DNA from: Marchantia polymorpha subsp. ruderalis
Taxonomy: Eukaryota > Streptophyta > Marchantiopsida > Marchantiales > Marchantiaceae
DNA: 64,000 nucleotides
Assembly (NCBI GenBank): GCA_037833965.1
Contig: AP031355.1
Coordinates: 9,945,501 to 10,009,500 of the forward strand
Direction of reading: 5' to 3'
Positions 9,398 to 21,486 of this stretch are shown in pieces. The position numbers and the translations under genes are program-made. The number at the start of each line of letters is the position of its first letter. The first letter of the stretch is position 1. Under the pieces are notes generated by a model. It did no database searches. It was not told the DNA's origin and saw only the letters and a list, made by a program, of their open reading frames with translations.

Positions 9398-12079
9398 AGG
9401 ACATGGAATACATATTTTGAATTTTCATTTTTTTGATGATGTATGGATTTGAGTCAAATTTTTTCATATAATTTGACTTGATCATCTTCATGACAATCAA
9501 GCAAAAGTTGAAAAAGACAAATGAAATGCAAACCATTCACTCTCACCAACAACAACGTATGGAGTTGGGGAAGCTCTAGCTATGGCCATTGTACAAATGA
9601 AGAAAGTTCAACAATTGCATAAAAAGTATCACGTGGAACCAATTGAAACTCACAATTTGAAGATATTTAAAAAGTTGGTTAAATGATGTTTTTTTATGCA
9701 ATTGAATATAAGAGGGCTAGAAAAAAGTTTCTATCTCAAGTATTTTGGTTTTTTTATAGTTGAGAGAGTGTGAAAAAATTTCACTTATGATATCAAGGAG
9801 TTAGACAAACTGTGTCTAGCCTTCGGCTGTTTGGATCCAGGAAGGAATATGACATTTCAATATGTCAACCTTCAGGGTACAGAGGTGGTCTTCATCCTGC
9901 AAAGGTATATACATCGCATCTTTACTTGAATTGCAGAAACCACGAAGGCTTCTCTTGTTTGGCTTAAAGTTGCCGAGTTTATAACTTGGGCTGATTTGCT
10001 GTGTACTTAGTCTGGCTGGTTCACGAGGAGTTTAGAATACAATATCTGTTCATCTGCTTCCAGAGTACTAGCTACAGTTGCTCAAGATAATTCAAGAGTT
10101 AATTTGCTTTTTTCTACATGAGCCATAGAATTTCCGCAAGTGTTACAGTTTTTACTCACGCTTAATTTCTAAATGTATTTCAATTGAATTAGCTCCAACA
10201 AGTTGAAATCATTCCATCTTAGATCAAATTCTAATTAAATCTAATTAGTTATGACTAAGTCTAGTTAGTTATAATTAAATTTATCTACTGTTAATTTAGT
10301 TTAGTTATAATCTATATATTTGAAAAAAAAAATAATGGTAGACAAAAATTTGAGTATACACTTCTATTTCATCTCTTACTAAAATCTAGATTTCAAAAAA
10401 AAAATACTTTTGATTATATGATTAGTTTTATTGGTTTGACTAAGGAATGAAAATTTCAATGATTAAAATAACTTCAAAATTGACTTAATGGAAGTGTAAA
10501 TAGTAATTAGGATTTGTTACTATGATACTAAAGTAGAAAGATATTATAGTTGCCTCTGAAGCAAGTTTGAAAAGTTCATTTTGTGAGTATTGATTTTATT
10601 AATTTGAGTTGAAATTTCACTATACTTTTTGAATATCGATGAGTGTTTGCAACTGAGTGATGAGTGCAAAGTCTGTGTGAAAGTATGTTTTAGACACTAG
10701 CATATTAGAGAATCTTTACTTTCTAGAATCATGATAAATCATCAAAAAAATGATCTGAGGTAAATCTAAGTGAGATCAATCCATAGATCACAATACTAAC
10801 TAACTAAATATGGTTGCAACTCATGGATGATTAAATGAGTTATAATGATGTTTATAAAAAAATTGTTTTGAAATATGAGCAAGTTGTACATTTATGTTAT
10901 CTTTTTAGACCATGATGAAATACCAAAAAAACATCTATGATAAACTTGAGTGAAAATCAACCTTGTGATCTTCACACTTACTCTCATTTAGGTTTAGGTT
11001 TTAGATCGATCTTGAAATCACAGGGCTGACTTTTAGTCAAATTTATATTAAATGGCTTTTTGGTAATTCATCATGATTCTAAAAGTTAAGTATTCTTCAA
11101 TGTAACCGTGTTCAAAACATATACAAATTTCTTGCTCTTCATTCAAATCTAATCACTCATCGATGTTAAAAATTATATTAAAACATAGTCTTATATTGAT
11201 GAAACAAATTCTCATATAATAAACTCTCCAAACTTGCTTGAGATTCTATTTTTTAACTCGCGAACAATTAGCCATTCAAGGTAACCCATATCGAGCTCGT
11301 AAGACCTGTTCCAACTGTCAAATAAACTGTAAGTAATACTGCCTGAGTTACCGACTCAAAGAACTGACATTATTCGAGTCGTCAGCGACTCTATATCCAC
11401 TCAGCTCAATGTCTATATTTAGTATATACGGGAGTACATGAAAAAGAAGTTGGCTGCTTGAATCTGTCACTTTAGATCTTTATGTGTTTGAAAGCAAAGC
11501 AAAGTCAAGATCTTGTTTCAAAATATTCTCATACTCAAACAACTAGTCCATTATAGTTGCTGCATTCTGACTTATGTAGTATTATTACTTTTGAATTTCT
11601 TACAAAGAAGCAGTATATGTTGATGTTTACCTCTGATTTTTACATCTACATTTGGATATATAATATAGTATCAAAGATCACACGTTGGATCAATTTAAAA
11701 ATTTCAAAATAATGATAAAGAATAAATTACAATTTGATTGTGGCACTACGGACGGACAAATGAGGTGAAAGTCTCTGCAAGATTTTTCATGCTTTCTGCG
11801 TATAATCAAGTTTTCATCTTGCTGTAGTTTGTGCGTACACTTCACATCAAACTAGATTTTTTGAGCAAAAGAATATGATTGTTTGATATGGCCAGAAGCT
11901 TATTTCTTTATGCTTGATTACCAAATGTACTCTTGGAATAGGCAGCAAGAACAATTTTTTGAATCTTAAATTGCCTGTAACAAAGGAAATGCAAATGTAA
12001 ACGCCCTTTCAGCGATTGATAGGTCTCATTTTGAATCTCAAGCATCTAAGAGTCTTTAAATTATGCAAATTCTTTGCTA
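9398..12079. repeat. AT-rich repetitive DNA, no gene
   Basis: This stretch is AT-rich, has no long frame and carries many stops. Its right part (about 11030-11260) shares motifs with 43780-44050, including GGCTGACT, TCATCATGATTCTA and CTCTCCAAACTTGCTTGAGA, so at least that part is an old repeated element. A long imperfect inverted repeat is described separately. The stretch was inserted after the second Y copy. Confidence 0.5.
10540..11240. repeat. Imperfect long inverted repeat
   Basis: The left arm (about 10540-10800) and the reverse complement of the right arm (about 11030-11240) match over roughly 200 bp with gaps. Shared blocks include ATCGATGAGTG, GTATGTTTT, and AGAATCATGAT followed by AAT or AAA. 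The spacer is about 230 bp. It could be an old foldback or MITE-like element, or two head-to-head copies of one repeat. Confidence 0.5.
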
Positions 12080-12084
12080 CTGAC
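12080..12084. repeat. Target-site duplication, left (CTGAC)
   Basis: CTGAC directly precedes the LTR start TGTGGTACC and recurs at 17282-17286 directly after TTATTACA. The 5-bp length is usual for Ty3/gypsy integration. Confidence 0.95.
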
Positions 12085-12396
12085 TGTGGTACCCCACTTT
12101 TGGTAATTTTGAGGAAATTAAAACATTTTTGGAAAACGGTACCACGGCAGCAATGTAAATAGCCTTCGGTGCATCAAAACAGAGTGAATTCGGAAGATCG
12201 CAGAGATTCTCGAGGGACCTCGTGGAATCTAGGAGTTGGGTGCAGCGGTAAGGAAGGGCACCACCCTCCCTGCGAGCTCTGCAGTTAGGATCCCTACGGC
12301 GCAAGGCGCAAAATCCGCCTTCGGCGCTGCGTCCGCGGCGGTAGGGAAATCCTTCATATTTAGGTCAACCCCCGGACGTCTTGACTTAGTTAGGGT

Positions 12397-12433
12397 CTCG
12401 TTGGAAAGAGCTTGACGCGCTGATTCCAACGAG
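12397..12433. promoter_or_regulatory. Inverted-repeat box in U3
   Basis: CTCGTTGGAA and TTCCAACGAG form perfect 10-bp arms around 17 bp. The same box is perfect at 45013-45049. Related forms occur in every LTR type of the window (near 24519, 32525, 36838, 41450, 47805 and 59515). The function is unknown; it could be a protein-binding site. Confidence 0.6.
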
Positions 12434-13417
12434 CTCAAGAATGCCAACAACGGATGAGGACTCCGGGAGTTATGAAGGTTGTAAAATACTCAGCTCTTCG
12501 CCTGTGCACAGGCGCTTCGGCGTCGGCGGGAAATCCGCCTTGGGCCCTAGAAACGCGCCTTGTGAGGTAGAAACTGTACGGCGCCTTCTGCGCCAGCGCA
12601 ACGCCACGGACGAGCAAGGAGCCGCCAGAACAGTAAAATCCGTACGGACCATACGGACTGTACGGACGGGACAAATGGATGCGCTCTTGGACTGACAGAG
12701 TTGCGGCGGCGAGAGCGCCGACAGAGCGACAAGGGACAGACAGTCTAGACGGAGGCGGTTGACCGCGGTCAACGCCTTCTGCGCCAGCGCATCGACGCGG
12801 ACGGACTTCGCCTGCGCACAGGCGGGTGAAGTTCCGCGCCGGCGGAGAATCCGCCGAGGAGTTCGCCTTCGCGCAGGCGGGAGTTGAACTTTTGTCCGAC
12901 ATGCGGACACACGCGCCGAGGCAAAGGAGGATTGGCTGAGGAGCGGTGCGAACGAGTGTACCGCGCAAGGCAGAAAATCCGCCTTCGGCGCTGCGCACCC
13001 ATGTCCGCGGCGTAGTACGCTCGCGGAGTTCAAATTCGCCAATTCGAGCATGAGAGTTAAATCGGCGACGGCGGAGCGTGAAGCCGCGCGTGAGAGCGGA
13101 GACCGTTTTAGCGTAGAGCCGGCGCGGCCATCAATTGAGTCGTCCTTCATGAGCAAGAGCCGACCATGACCTTCGACCGGGAGGCGGAGAGCGTCCCATT
13201 CTTGAATTCGCGATTCCATTCTCTAGTGCGAGCTGCACGCGTCCATCTGCTAGCTGCTAAGCATTCTCGACATCGCCGCGCAGAGGATTTCTTGGTGATT
13301 GAGGGAGAAGTGAGTGCGCGTGATTTGGAATTGAGGGAGATTAGAGTTTGCCGAGGAAGAAAGGAGCTCGACCGGAGCGGAAGGAGAATTAGCAAGCAGG
13401 CGAACTCCAAAAACACA

Positions 13418-16272
13418 ATGACGAGACTGGCCGATTGCGGATGCTGCCGCTTCGACTACCACAGAACGGGCTGCGCGCTTTTGAGGAGCGGCTGATAGCA
13501 AGAAAGCTCGATTTCTTGCTATGGGGATGGAACTACATCTGTGTGGATATGGTGCGCAAGTGGCTAGAGCCACAGGGTCCACCTTCGCGCGGATTGCGTC
13601 CGCATGTCGATCGGTGGACGGTCCAAGATTGGGCGCAGGCATTGGGGAGATGTGCCGGCATGCCAGGGCACCTCCTCTTCCATAGTGAGAGCGTCAAGGT
13701 GACCAAGCAGGAAGAGGCGCAATTTGTGGAGCTGTTCAAGAAGGGGAAGTCTACCAAGAATGGGTACAAGACCCGCGATTACAAGGATCGATTCCGCCGA
13801 ACTTTGGCTACGGCGCTGCTGCAATTACTGCAGCCACACCGCGCCTGCTACATCACATTGTGGCAGGTCTCTTTTGTGGAGTGCATCATCGAGGAAACTT
13901 CAATTCACTGGGCGAGCATCCTGCACAGGGTGATGCGACAGCACGCTTTTGAGGAGAAGGGGGGAACTCTAAATCATCTCTCTCCTTTCCTCATCAATTT
14001 TTATCGACAGCGAAATTGTTTGACCACGGCGGAGCTGGCTCGTTTTCCGCCGTTGTCCATCGACCATCCCGGGAGGTATGTGCGGGAGAATGAGGTCGAC
14101 ACTGATGCAGAGGAGTCGCCGACTTCTACTCCGTCAAGGCGGAGGGACGAAGGGAGAAATACTCCTGTAGCAAGAGTGCCGCGGAAGTGGCGATGGAGAG
14201 AGGAGTTTGAAGAGGAGCAGCATCAAGAACCCACTGCTCCCATTCGACCGCGGCCGTTGTACGAATCGTACAGCCGGCCGAAGCAGAAGGCGCGCAGGCT
14301 GGTGTTACCAGTCAGCAGCGCGGACACGGCGACGATTGCGACGGAGAAAGGAAGTGCGTCGCCAGAGAAGAACGAGGGAGCGCGGACGTCTGCAGGAGCA
14401 ACGGACCACGCTGCACCCTCGACGGACGAGAGGCCGCCTACGGGCCAAGGGCCTCCGGAGTTACCACGTGCGTGGCGGACAGGTGTTCCGCCTGCGCACA
14501 GGCGAGCCTCGACGGACGGGCGAGCCTCGACGGACAGACGACCACAAGCGGACGTGGACCTACGCCTACGCGTGGGAAGAAGTAGTCCGCCTGTGCACAG
14601 GTCACCTCCACACGTGCCGCCTGTGCACAGGCAGGAATCACCCCCGTTCCAACGTAGGAAGGGGAAGGAGCCGGCGGAAGAACCGCCTACGGGACACAGG
14701 CCTTCGGGGCCAGACCCTCCGGCGCACAACGCGCCGCGATTTGCGCCTTCGGCGCCAGGGCCTTCGGGCCGAGGAGATGCGAGCAGGGAGCGTGCGGAGG
14801 CCGCACCATCGGCGGGTAATCCACCGGTAGAAGCGCCTTCGGCGGTAGGGCCTACGGGCCAAAGGACATCGGGCGAGCGGCCCCCGGCTATATCGCCTTT
14901 GGCGATAGACGCCTTCGGCGCTGCGCCTGCGGCGGACAAGGCGCCGGCATTTGCGCCTGTGCACAGGCCGGACACAGCCCTCGCGCAAGACCGATCGAGG
15001 GAGCAGCACCTTACAGAGGAGCGGACTAACTGTCCGCGGGACGAAATTTCGGTGCGCGATGCGCAATCAAACCCCGCGCATACTCCCTCCGCTCGATCGC
15101 CTTCGGCGGCGGACGTCGGCGGCAGAGAGGATACGATTGAAGACCGACCAGCGGGCGACGAGGATGTAGCACGGCCACATTCACCCACCGCCTTAGACAT
15201 TTTGGCGAAGAGCAGCGAGGCTGCAGCGGTGCCTTCGCAGGCAGCACACGTCGACGACGTGTAGCCCCACTCGGGACAGTCGCCAACGCAATCAATGGCG
15301 ACTGAAATCCTCAACTCGGATGATGACGACGGTGGCTTCACCGAAGCAATGTCGGGAGCAGGGGATACCGAGGAGGAGGAGGAGGAAATTGTTGGAGCGC
15401 CGGCGACGGCGCTCTCTAAGCAGGTGATTCCGTTGCTGAAGTACTTGGATCGCAAATTCGATAAATACGCCGATCCACTTCAGCCGGGATCTTACATCGA
15501 ATTAGTGCGCAGGCGGACTCGCACTAAAGTCCACACTAGCAAGCTACTAGCTAGGGTGGACCAGGAGTAGAGGGAATTGAAGGAGAGGCATGCCTGTTTA
15601 TGGGGGCAGTACAACCTTGAGAGGAAATCGCACGCCCTCGACAGGATGCGGAAGGATAGAGTGGAAGAGCTCACCAGGGATGTGCTGCAGACCACGTAGG
15701 ATTTGATGTCTGAGAAAACTCAGAATCAGATTCTCTCTGAAGAGCTCGTGCGACAGACGCGTTTGTTGGCGGAGTGTCAGCTCGCACGGCAGGCGGATGA
15801 GGATTTAATCCGCAGGCTACATTCAGAATGTGGCGAATTGAGAGCGCAGCGTGCGGAGGCCGAATCGCAGTTAGTGGTAATTGAAGAGGATCGCAGGCGA
15901 GAGGCCGATCGCACGAAGGAGGAGACGGCGAGGCGTGTCGCCCACTGTCTCAAGGGCTACGCCCACTGGGAAGTGGCGGCGCAGGAGAAACTCACACTGC
16001 GTGAGTTTGAACTTCGCGCAGCAGGGTTGTTGGCAGGCGACAGCAGGAGTCGGCGGAAGGTAGCGAAGAAGCTCAACGCTTTTCTGTCGAAGGCGCGGGA
16101 TACCATGTCCACCCTCGAGGTGGAGGTGTCCGCGGCGTTGCAGCGGTTGGGACTGCGCAGTCGAGCGGAAGACTGGCAGGGTAGGGAGTTAGTGCGCGGC
16201 AATCCGTCGCGCAGGAGACGTAGCACTGGTTCCGCGGAGTGTAGTGTAGCGTGGTTCCGTGCAGGCGCATAG
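13418..16272 (+). pseudogene. U3 ORF, decayed copy in B1
   Basis: It is homologous over its full length to the open frame on the minus strand at 28683-31373. A one-base loss just after the ATG (13418) shifts the first codons, after which the frame is open to 15262. In-frame stops lie at 15262 (TAG where siblings have CAG), 15568 and near 15698, and the last segment runs to 16272. It keeps the LDFLLWGWN block, GRCAG, RDYKDRFRR, GGTLNHLSP, the acidic patch and the coiled coil. It also keeps the 38 codons that are missing from the 28683-31373 copy. An upstream in-frame-looking ATG (MTFDR, 13166) is kept in other B copies but not in family A, so that part is probably leader. Confidence 0.85.
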
Positions 16273-16308
16273 TGTAGTGCAGTGTAGTGCTAGTTAGGAT
16301 TTAGAAGG

Positions 16309-16316
16309 TATAAAAT
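16309..16316 (+). promoter_or_regulatory. LTR TATA box (B1)
   Basis: TATAAAAT lies just downstream of the U3 ORF and 12 bp before a short hairpin (CCAGGC-GTTTT-GCCTAGG). It is at the same place in all A and B LTRs. It sets the U3/R boundary at about 16340, so the U3 ORF lies upstream of the LTR promoter. Confidence 0.8.
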
Positions 16317-17286
16317 AGTTCCAGGCGTTTTGCCTAGGGTTCTTTCCCAAATTCAGAAGTGCAGATCAGGAAGTCATTTTCTCTGCGTGTTTGTGTCCTT
16401 CGTTCTGTCACCACGCAAGGGGAGCTACAACTTGGCGTTCCGCATTTTGTAAGCTGAAGGCCTTCGGCCGAATGTTCAGAGCTAGTACATTGGTTAGAGA
16501 CTTGAGTAGTTCGGATCTACACCTGCGGGTGATTGCCGATGCTCAGAGCCAGTGACTACTTAGATACTTGAATAGTTTCGCCCCTACACCTTCGAGTGTT
16601 TGTTCCTGATTGTACTCCTCCGGGATTTTTCCCCTGAATGCCAAAGTGAAGTTTTGTTACTTCGTGTAAGCCTTGGTTGTAAATTCAGGTTACGATGCAG
16701 CAGGTGCCTTCAAGGTAACCCCTGTGGTATTTCTGGGAATGACAAGTGCCTGAGAATTCAAACTCTTCAATAGACTGTTGTTGTGTTACTGGAACGTTTC
16801 TCAGTGAGTCCTTCAGTGCGGACCTGTGTTCTCTGCGCGTTTTGTGAGTTGAAAGTGTTGTTCACCGCGTCTGAGTGACTTCGATCCGAAGTAGGCAGTC
16901 CAAACCAGGTTTCCTACGCTAGCAGCAAGCTAGCGGAAGTGTTGTAAAAGCCGGAGTTGGGAGTCACTACCCGCAGCTTCGCTGAGTGTACTCTCGAGAG
17001 ACTTTCCCCCTGAAATCTTGAGTAGAGGTCCTAACGGATCTCTGGGTTGTGTTTCTGTAGTTTCAGGTGTGTGTGTGTGTGTGTTACGCTGCACTGTGCG
17101 ACCTCCGAGTGCGCTCCGAGTGGACACTTGCAGTATTTCTGGGAGTGACAGTCGCCTGAGAATTCAAACTCCTCAATAGTCTGTTAAACGTGACACTTTG
17201 TACCCTGTGTGTTCCTCTGTCCCTGTGGGTTCGACCTTTCTACCACTATATTGCAGTTTTAGCCTTTAGTGGGTTATTACACTGAC

Positions 17287-18349
17287 AATCAAGTTTGACA
17301 AACCTTTCATTAGATCCATGCAAGTTACATTTATGGGCTATGTGTGACACTAAAAAATAAATCATTTTTGAGATTCACACAAAGAGTAGTTCAATTTAAG
17401 ATGAAACATAACTATGAAGATAAAAGATTACTAGAATAATTTTATTCTTCTTTATATAAATAAAAAATATTATTAATAAGTACAAGAAGATAATATCTCA
17501 ACGCTATCATATATTTCACCTTTAGTAAATTGATGACTTGGTGGATAACCATAACAAACAAATGGATTACTTATGTGTGACTTTCAACTTACACACTTAT
17601 TTTTTATGTATCGAGCACACATATTGTTGACGAGGCAATTGTTAATAGTGCATATAAGGTAACTAAAAGAAATAGTGCATTATAAGATAACTATAGCTTC
17701 ATCTTGAATAATCTCTACTTTAGTTCGAACTAACTAAAGAGGGTTACAATGCTACTTATTTTTGAAACACAATTTACTTGTTGCACATTTATTCAAATTT
17801 TTAAACTATCAAAGCTTCATAAGTTAGATTTCTAGTTTATTTGTGAATTGATTTGCATGATAAATATACTTTATATTGAATCAAATAATCTATTTAGGGA
17901 TATTTATGGTCTTAGATTTGTTTTGTGCGTATCATTTTTATCTCAAATTTTTCATGATCAACTATCAAGGTTGGTAGAAAAGATAACACAATTGGTTTGT
18001 GGATTGTTTTGGTCATGATATATAATTTTTTAATTATGTTACATGAAATACAATATGTATTTTCTTATATGACAAAAATTGTAATTTGTAGTAAACTTCA
18101 TCAACATCTTTCAATATCACAAAAGAAACAATAAATCTAGAATTAAACTTTGGTGTTCTTCCAAGAATCAAAGTTATTGTAAATAACCAAACATGATACT
18201 CAATCTAAAAAATTAACTCTCTGTGATGTGATGTTGTTTTGTTTTATTTTGAGTAATCAACAAGTTCTACTTCATTTAATGAATACCATGGTGAATATGA
18301 TCCAAAAATTTTTTGACACAACTACTTTCGTTGAAAATTTCTGTCTTTT
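17287..18349. other. AT-rich DNA, probably the 3' part of a decayed gypsy element
   Basis: No gene is visible. The composition matches the adjoining decayed minus-strand gypsy pol (18350-19915), so this may be its 3' part and LTR, but I see no terminal motif or duplication that would prove it. Confidence 0.35.
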
Positions 18350-19915
18350 GAAAGTATCATCCAAATTGATGGAATTATGATATAAATACCGTAGATGAGT
18401 ATCAATGAAAGAACTTTTTAGATGCATTTACAAAATTGTTATATGCAGTGTTTACAAGAATTAAAAGAATATCTCACTCTCGTGGATATTCTAATAAGAA
18501 TGCACGTAGCATATCATTTATGGTTTTATTAGCGCATTTTGTTTTTCAAGTTTGAAAAACAAACTATTTGAATGACTACCTCTATCAATGATTACTTTGC
18601 ATAATCCATGATCCACCAAAAATGCATCTAAGTACAATTGAGCAAGTTACGGATCGGAATTATTTTTTAATCAGCTAGATGTGAATCATTTTGATCAACT
18701 TATACATCAAAACTATAACTTAATCATTTCCTAGCAAATTTTTTTAGAATTCACATACCAAATTCATGATAATATGCTTCCATGATGTTTTGAAATTGGA
18801 AGATGTCGTGATAAATCGGTTGATTTTTTATGATTTATGTTGTTTTGTTGACAAACTAGACAACTTCAAATATAAGTCTTCATATCCTATCTTATTTTGA
18901 ATCAATTTTACATTCGTAAGATGACGTCCAAGTTTTTATTCACTTCCATATGGTATACAATGATTGTATCATGAATTTCTAACAATATCATTGTGCATAA
19001 TTCTTGATCTTGTGGTATTCATATAAATTGTTTGTAAATTGTCAAACCTCTCTTATTCTTTACTCTTCCAAATTCTAATGCTTTCATGATCTCTTCATAC
19101 TACTTTGTGTCATGTCTCATCTTGCTTCATTAATAGACTTCATAAATCTTCACTTCCTCAACATGATATGCATGTGAAATACTTTGCAAGTTGTTTTTTA
19201 TCTCCACGTACACAATTTTCATGTTGAAGTTTTATTATTATTCCATCTATCGATACTATCATTTTGATAGATCTTTTAAATTTTGTAAATATATCTATGA
19301 TTTATGATCGGTTTTAACCACAAATTTCTAATCCTTCAATTCATGCTCTTAGTGATGTGTTACTAACACATTTACTAATTCCTCTAGTTATATTGTGAAG
19401 TAATTATGTTCCGTTGCCAACCACTTGCAAGAAAAAAAAACAAGTAGATGTCATGCATACTCCCATTCTTGTTGAAGTATGACATACCTTGTTATACATG
19501 TTCAATCAGTAGTCAATTTGATAAATCTATTAGTATCGTACCACTTGAGTATATTTGAATATAACAAAACATCTTTCAAGGTATTCAAAACTAAATTTTG
19601 AGCTATTTTTTATCTTCATGATTTACCTTTGTCTAATATAGATATCAAACCTTGAACTAGACAAACAAAACCTTTCACAAATCTAGTTAAAAAACCTATG
19701 ATTCCTAGAAAGTTTTTAGTTTAAGTTTGATACTAAAGTGTTGTTTAATTTTAATAAATCTATTTTTTCACTCATCACTTGTGTTATAATTTTATGATCC
19801 AAATAATATATCTCTTGCTTGTCAAACTCACATTTTGAAGTTTTGAGCTATAATTCATTGTCTCTAAAACTTTGGATAACCTCTTGTAAATGATGCTTAT
19901 AATCATTCAAAAACA
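18350..19915 (-). pseudogene. Decayed Ty3/gypsy pol (RT, RNase H, integrase)
   Basis: Translated on the minus strand with frame changes and stops, family landmarks appear in the right order. At about 19913-19780 an RT C-terminal region reads HHLQEVIQSFRDNEL then SKCEF and IYYLDHKI. At about 19720-19640 FLGIIGFLTRFVKGF follows. At about 19430-19270 an RNase H region has TEHNYFTI, LEELVNVL and KFVVKTDHKS. At about 18880-18790 the integrase zinc finger reads SCLVCQQN, followed by LPISKHHG. At about 18600 the core has HGLCKVIIDRGSHSN, and near 18400 NTAYNNFVNAS. The element is unlike families A and B in sequence, and looks like the common plant gypsy type with a short RT-RNaseH linker. The 5' end is cut at 19915. 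Confidence 0.85.
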
Positions 19916-20541
19916 TGGCTGATAAGATTTTGATCGAGCATTGCTTCTCATCTAGTATTAGAAAATAGTCAAACACCGTGCTTATGAGCAATCTACCAAC
20001 AATGAGGATTTACCAGTCTCAAAAAGACTGAACAAAGTATCAAGTATTAATGTAAACAGTGAATCTTACTTCAGTAATAAAGTAGTGCGATTATTGAGTA
20101 TGTTTCAAACACTTCCATAGGGTTTAGCTGGATTCTTCCACCCGTCTTGATTAGCTCAGAAAGATCTGCAACCGTGTAAAGTTGCAAAATTACTGGTATC
20201 CCTGATATTACAAACTCATCTTAAATCTCGAACGAATGTTCAGAGCACATTCACTCTTCTGGAATCTCAATGAACTTGTATCAAAGAACATGGCTACTAA
20301 GATTTTGATCGAGCACTGCTTCTCCTCTAGTATTAGAAAATCTTCAAACACCATGCACATGAGCAATCTACCAACAATCAGGATTTATCAGTCTCAAAAA
20401 GACTGAACAAAATATCAAGTATTAATGTAAATAGTGATTCTTACTTCAGTAGTAACGTACTGCGACTGTGGAGTATGTTTCAAACACTTCCATAGGGTTT
20501 AGCTGGATTCTTCAACCCGTCTTGATTAGCTCAGAAAGATA
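19916..20541. repeat. Partial tandem duplication at the start of X copy 2
   Basis: 19916-20168 matches 20289-20541 with a few differences (period 373 bp). Both match 4509-4760 in X copy 1. The decayed gypsy pol is truncated exactly where the first half begins. Confidence 0.8.
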
Positions 20542-21486
20542 TGTAACCATCTGCAAAATGTGTTTATTTTTTGCCGGTATTGAGACCGTATACATTTATG
20601 GTAAAACAGTGGAGATAGAGAATACAAGATTCCAGTCACCGAACAGTATGTGAAGTTTGGAAATCCGCGGCCATAGGACGAGGTGAGATGCAGCTCCAAT
20701 CAGTATGGGCCTGTGAAAATAGGTGGAGACGACCTGACTACCACTGGTGGCGGAGGAGGAGAAAAGCTTCTCTTGTGAAGTGGAATTGGATGTGTGGGGA
20801 GCACAACAGGAGGTGGATGTGGTGACTCTGCAGCATCAGATTTCATGACAGCAATGATGGCGGCATGGAGAAGGAGGAGGAGGACGGGTTTAGCTGGTGT
20901 CTGATGCTTCACGTCCGCTGCAGGCTTGTAAGAATTGCGTCCTTTGTTCCACTTCGAGGCGCAGTCGCTTCCTTCCTCTTGCTTCGTCTTTCCATCTCTG
21001 TTACGTGCATGTCGGCCGTCTTTGTCATGATCCCCGACTTGTCTATCAGCATCACTTCTGTATTTGTGGTAGTCTTCGTGGTCATGCTTCTCGTCCTTGC
21101 CGTGGACCTCTCTGCTGTTCTTCTTATAGTGCTCATCGTTGTGCTATAACTTGCGGTTGCGCTTACAGGCGCTTACAGTCGCGTTTTCTCCAGCTGAGCA
21201 GCTCACCCTCCCAGTGATAACAGGTAGAGTCAGATCTCGTCGATGTAGACCTACTGATATGTAAATTCTAGAAGCACCCCATGATTTGAATTGCTGTTCC
21301 CTCGTGAGTGACCTCAGGGTTGCGCTTGCCACGAAGGCAGCAGGAGGCCACACTGGTGACTGCGATGCAAAGATGACTTTAATAAAACGGCTACTATATT
21401 CCTGATATCAACTGTAGTGTGCAACGTGCTATTACGGTTTGACTAATTACACACAAAACATGTCACGAAACGAAACCCTTGGCATC
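20169..21486. repeat. Segment X, copy 2
   Basis: It aligns with 4392-5590 from ACCGTGTAAAGTTGC to CCTTGGCAT. It has about 120 bp near 20700-20830 that copy 1 lacks. Confidence 0.8.
20700..21353 (-). pseudogene. Second copy of the His/Asp/Lys-rich frame
   Basis: This is homologous to the frame at 4960-5370. The upstream part is open from 21353, with CAA where copy 1 has a TAA stop. It then ends at a stop near 21144 after a small insertion (a doubled GCGCTTACAG). The charged region continues in the original frame and runs into a hydrophobic stretch and a proline-rich tail ending near 20700. It is broken relative to copy 1 in one place and more complete in another, so neither copy is clearly the intact gene. 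Confidence 0.35.

Larger units (their letters stand above)
12085..17281 (+). mobile_element. Solo LTR, family B (copy B1), 5197 bp
   Basis: It begins TGTGGTACCCCACTTTTGG and ends GGGTTATTACA, and is flanked by perfect 5-bp duplications, so its ends are exact. It has no gag or pol, so it is a solo LTR, usually the product of recombination between the two LTRs of a full element. U3 (about 12085-16340) holds a decayed copy of the large U3 ORF. A TATA box lies at 16309, and R-U5 (about 16340-17281) has internal repeats and a TG microsatellite. The arrangement shows that the ORF lies inside the LTR. Confidence 0.95.

Noticed and set aside
12435..12998. 187-codon minus-strand ORF in the B1 LTR
   Set aside because: It recurs in all B LTRs only because the DNA does, has Arg/Ser/Ala repeat composition and no conserved start, and is antisense to the U3 leader.
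14223..15455. 410-codon minus-strand ORF
   Set aside because: It is antisense to the U3 ORF linker. Palindromic, GC-rich repeats keep both strands open, and the frame has no motif of its own.
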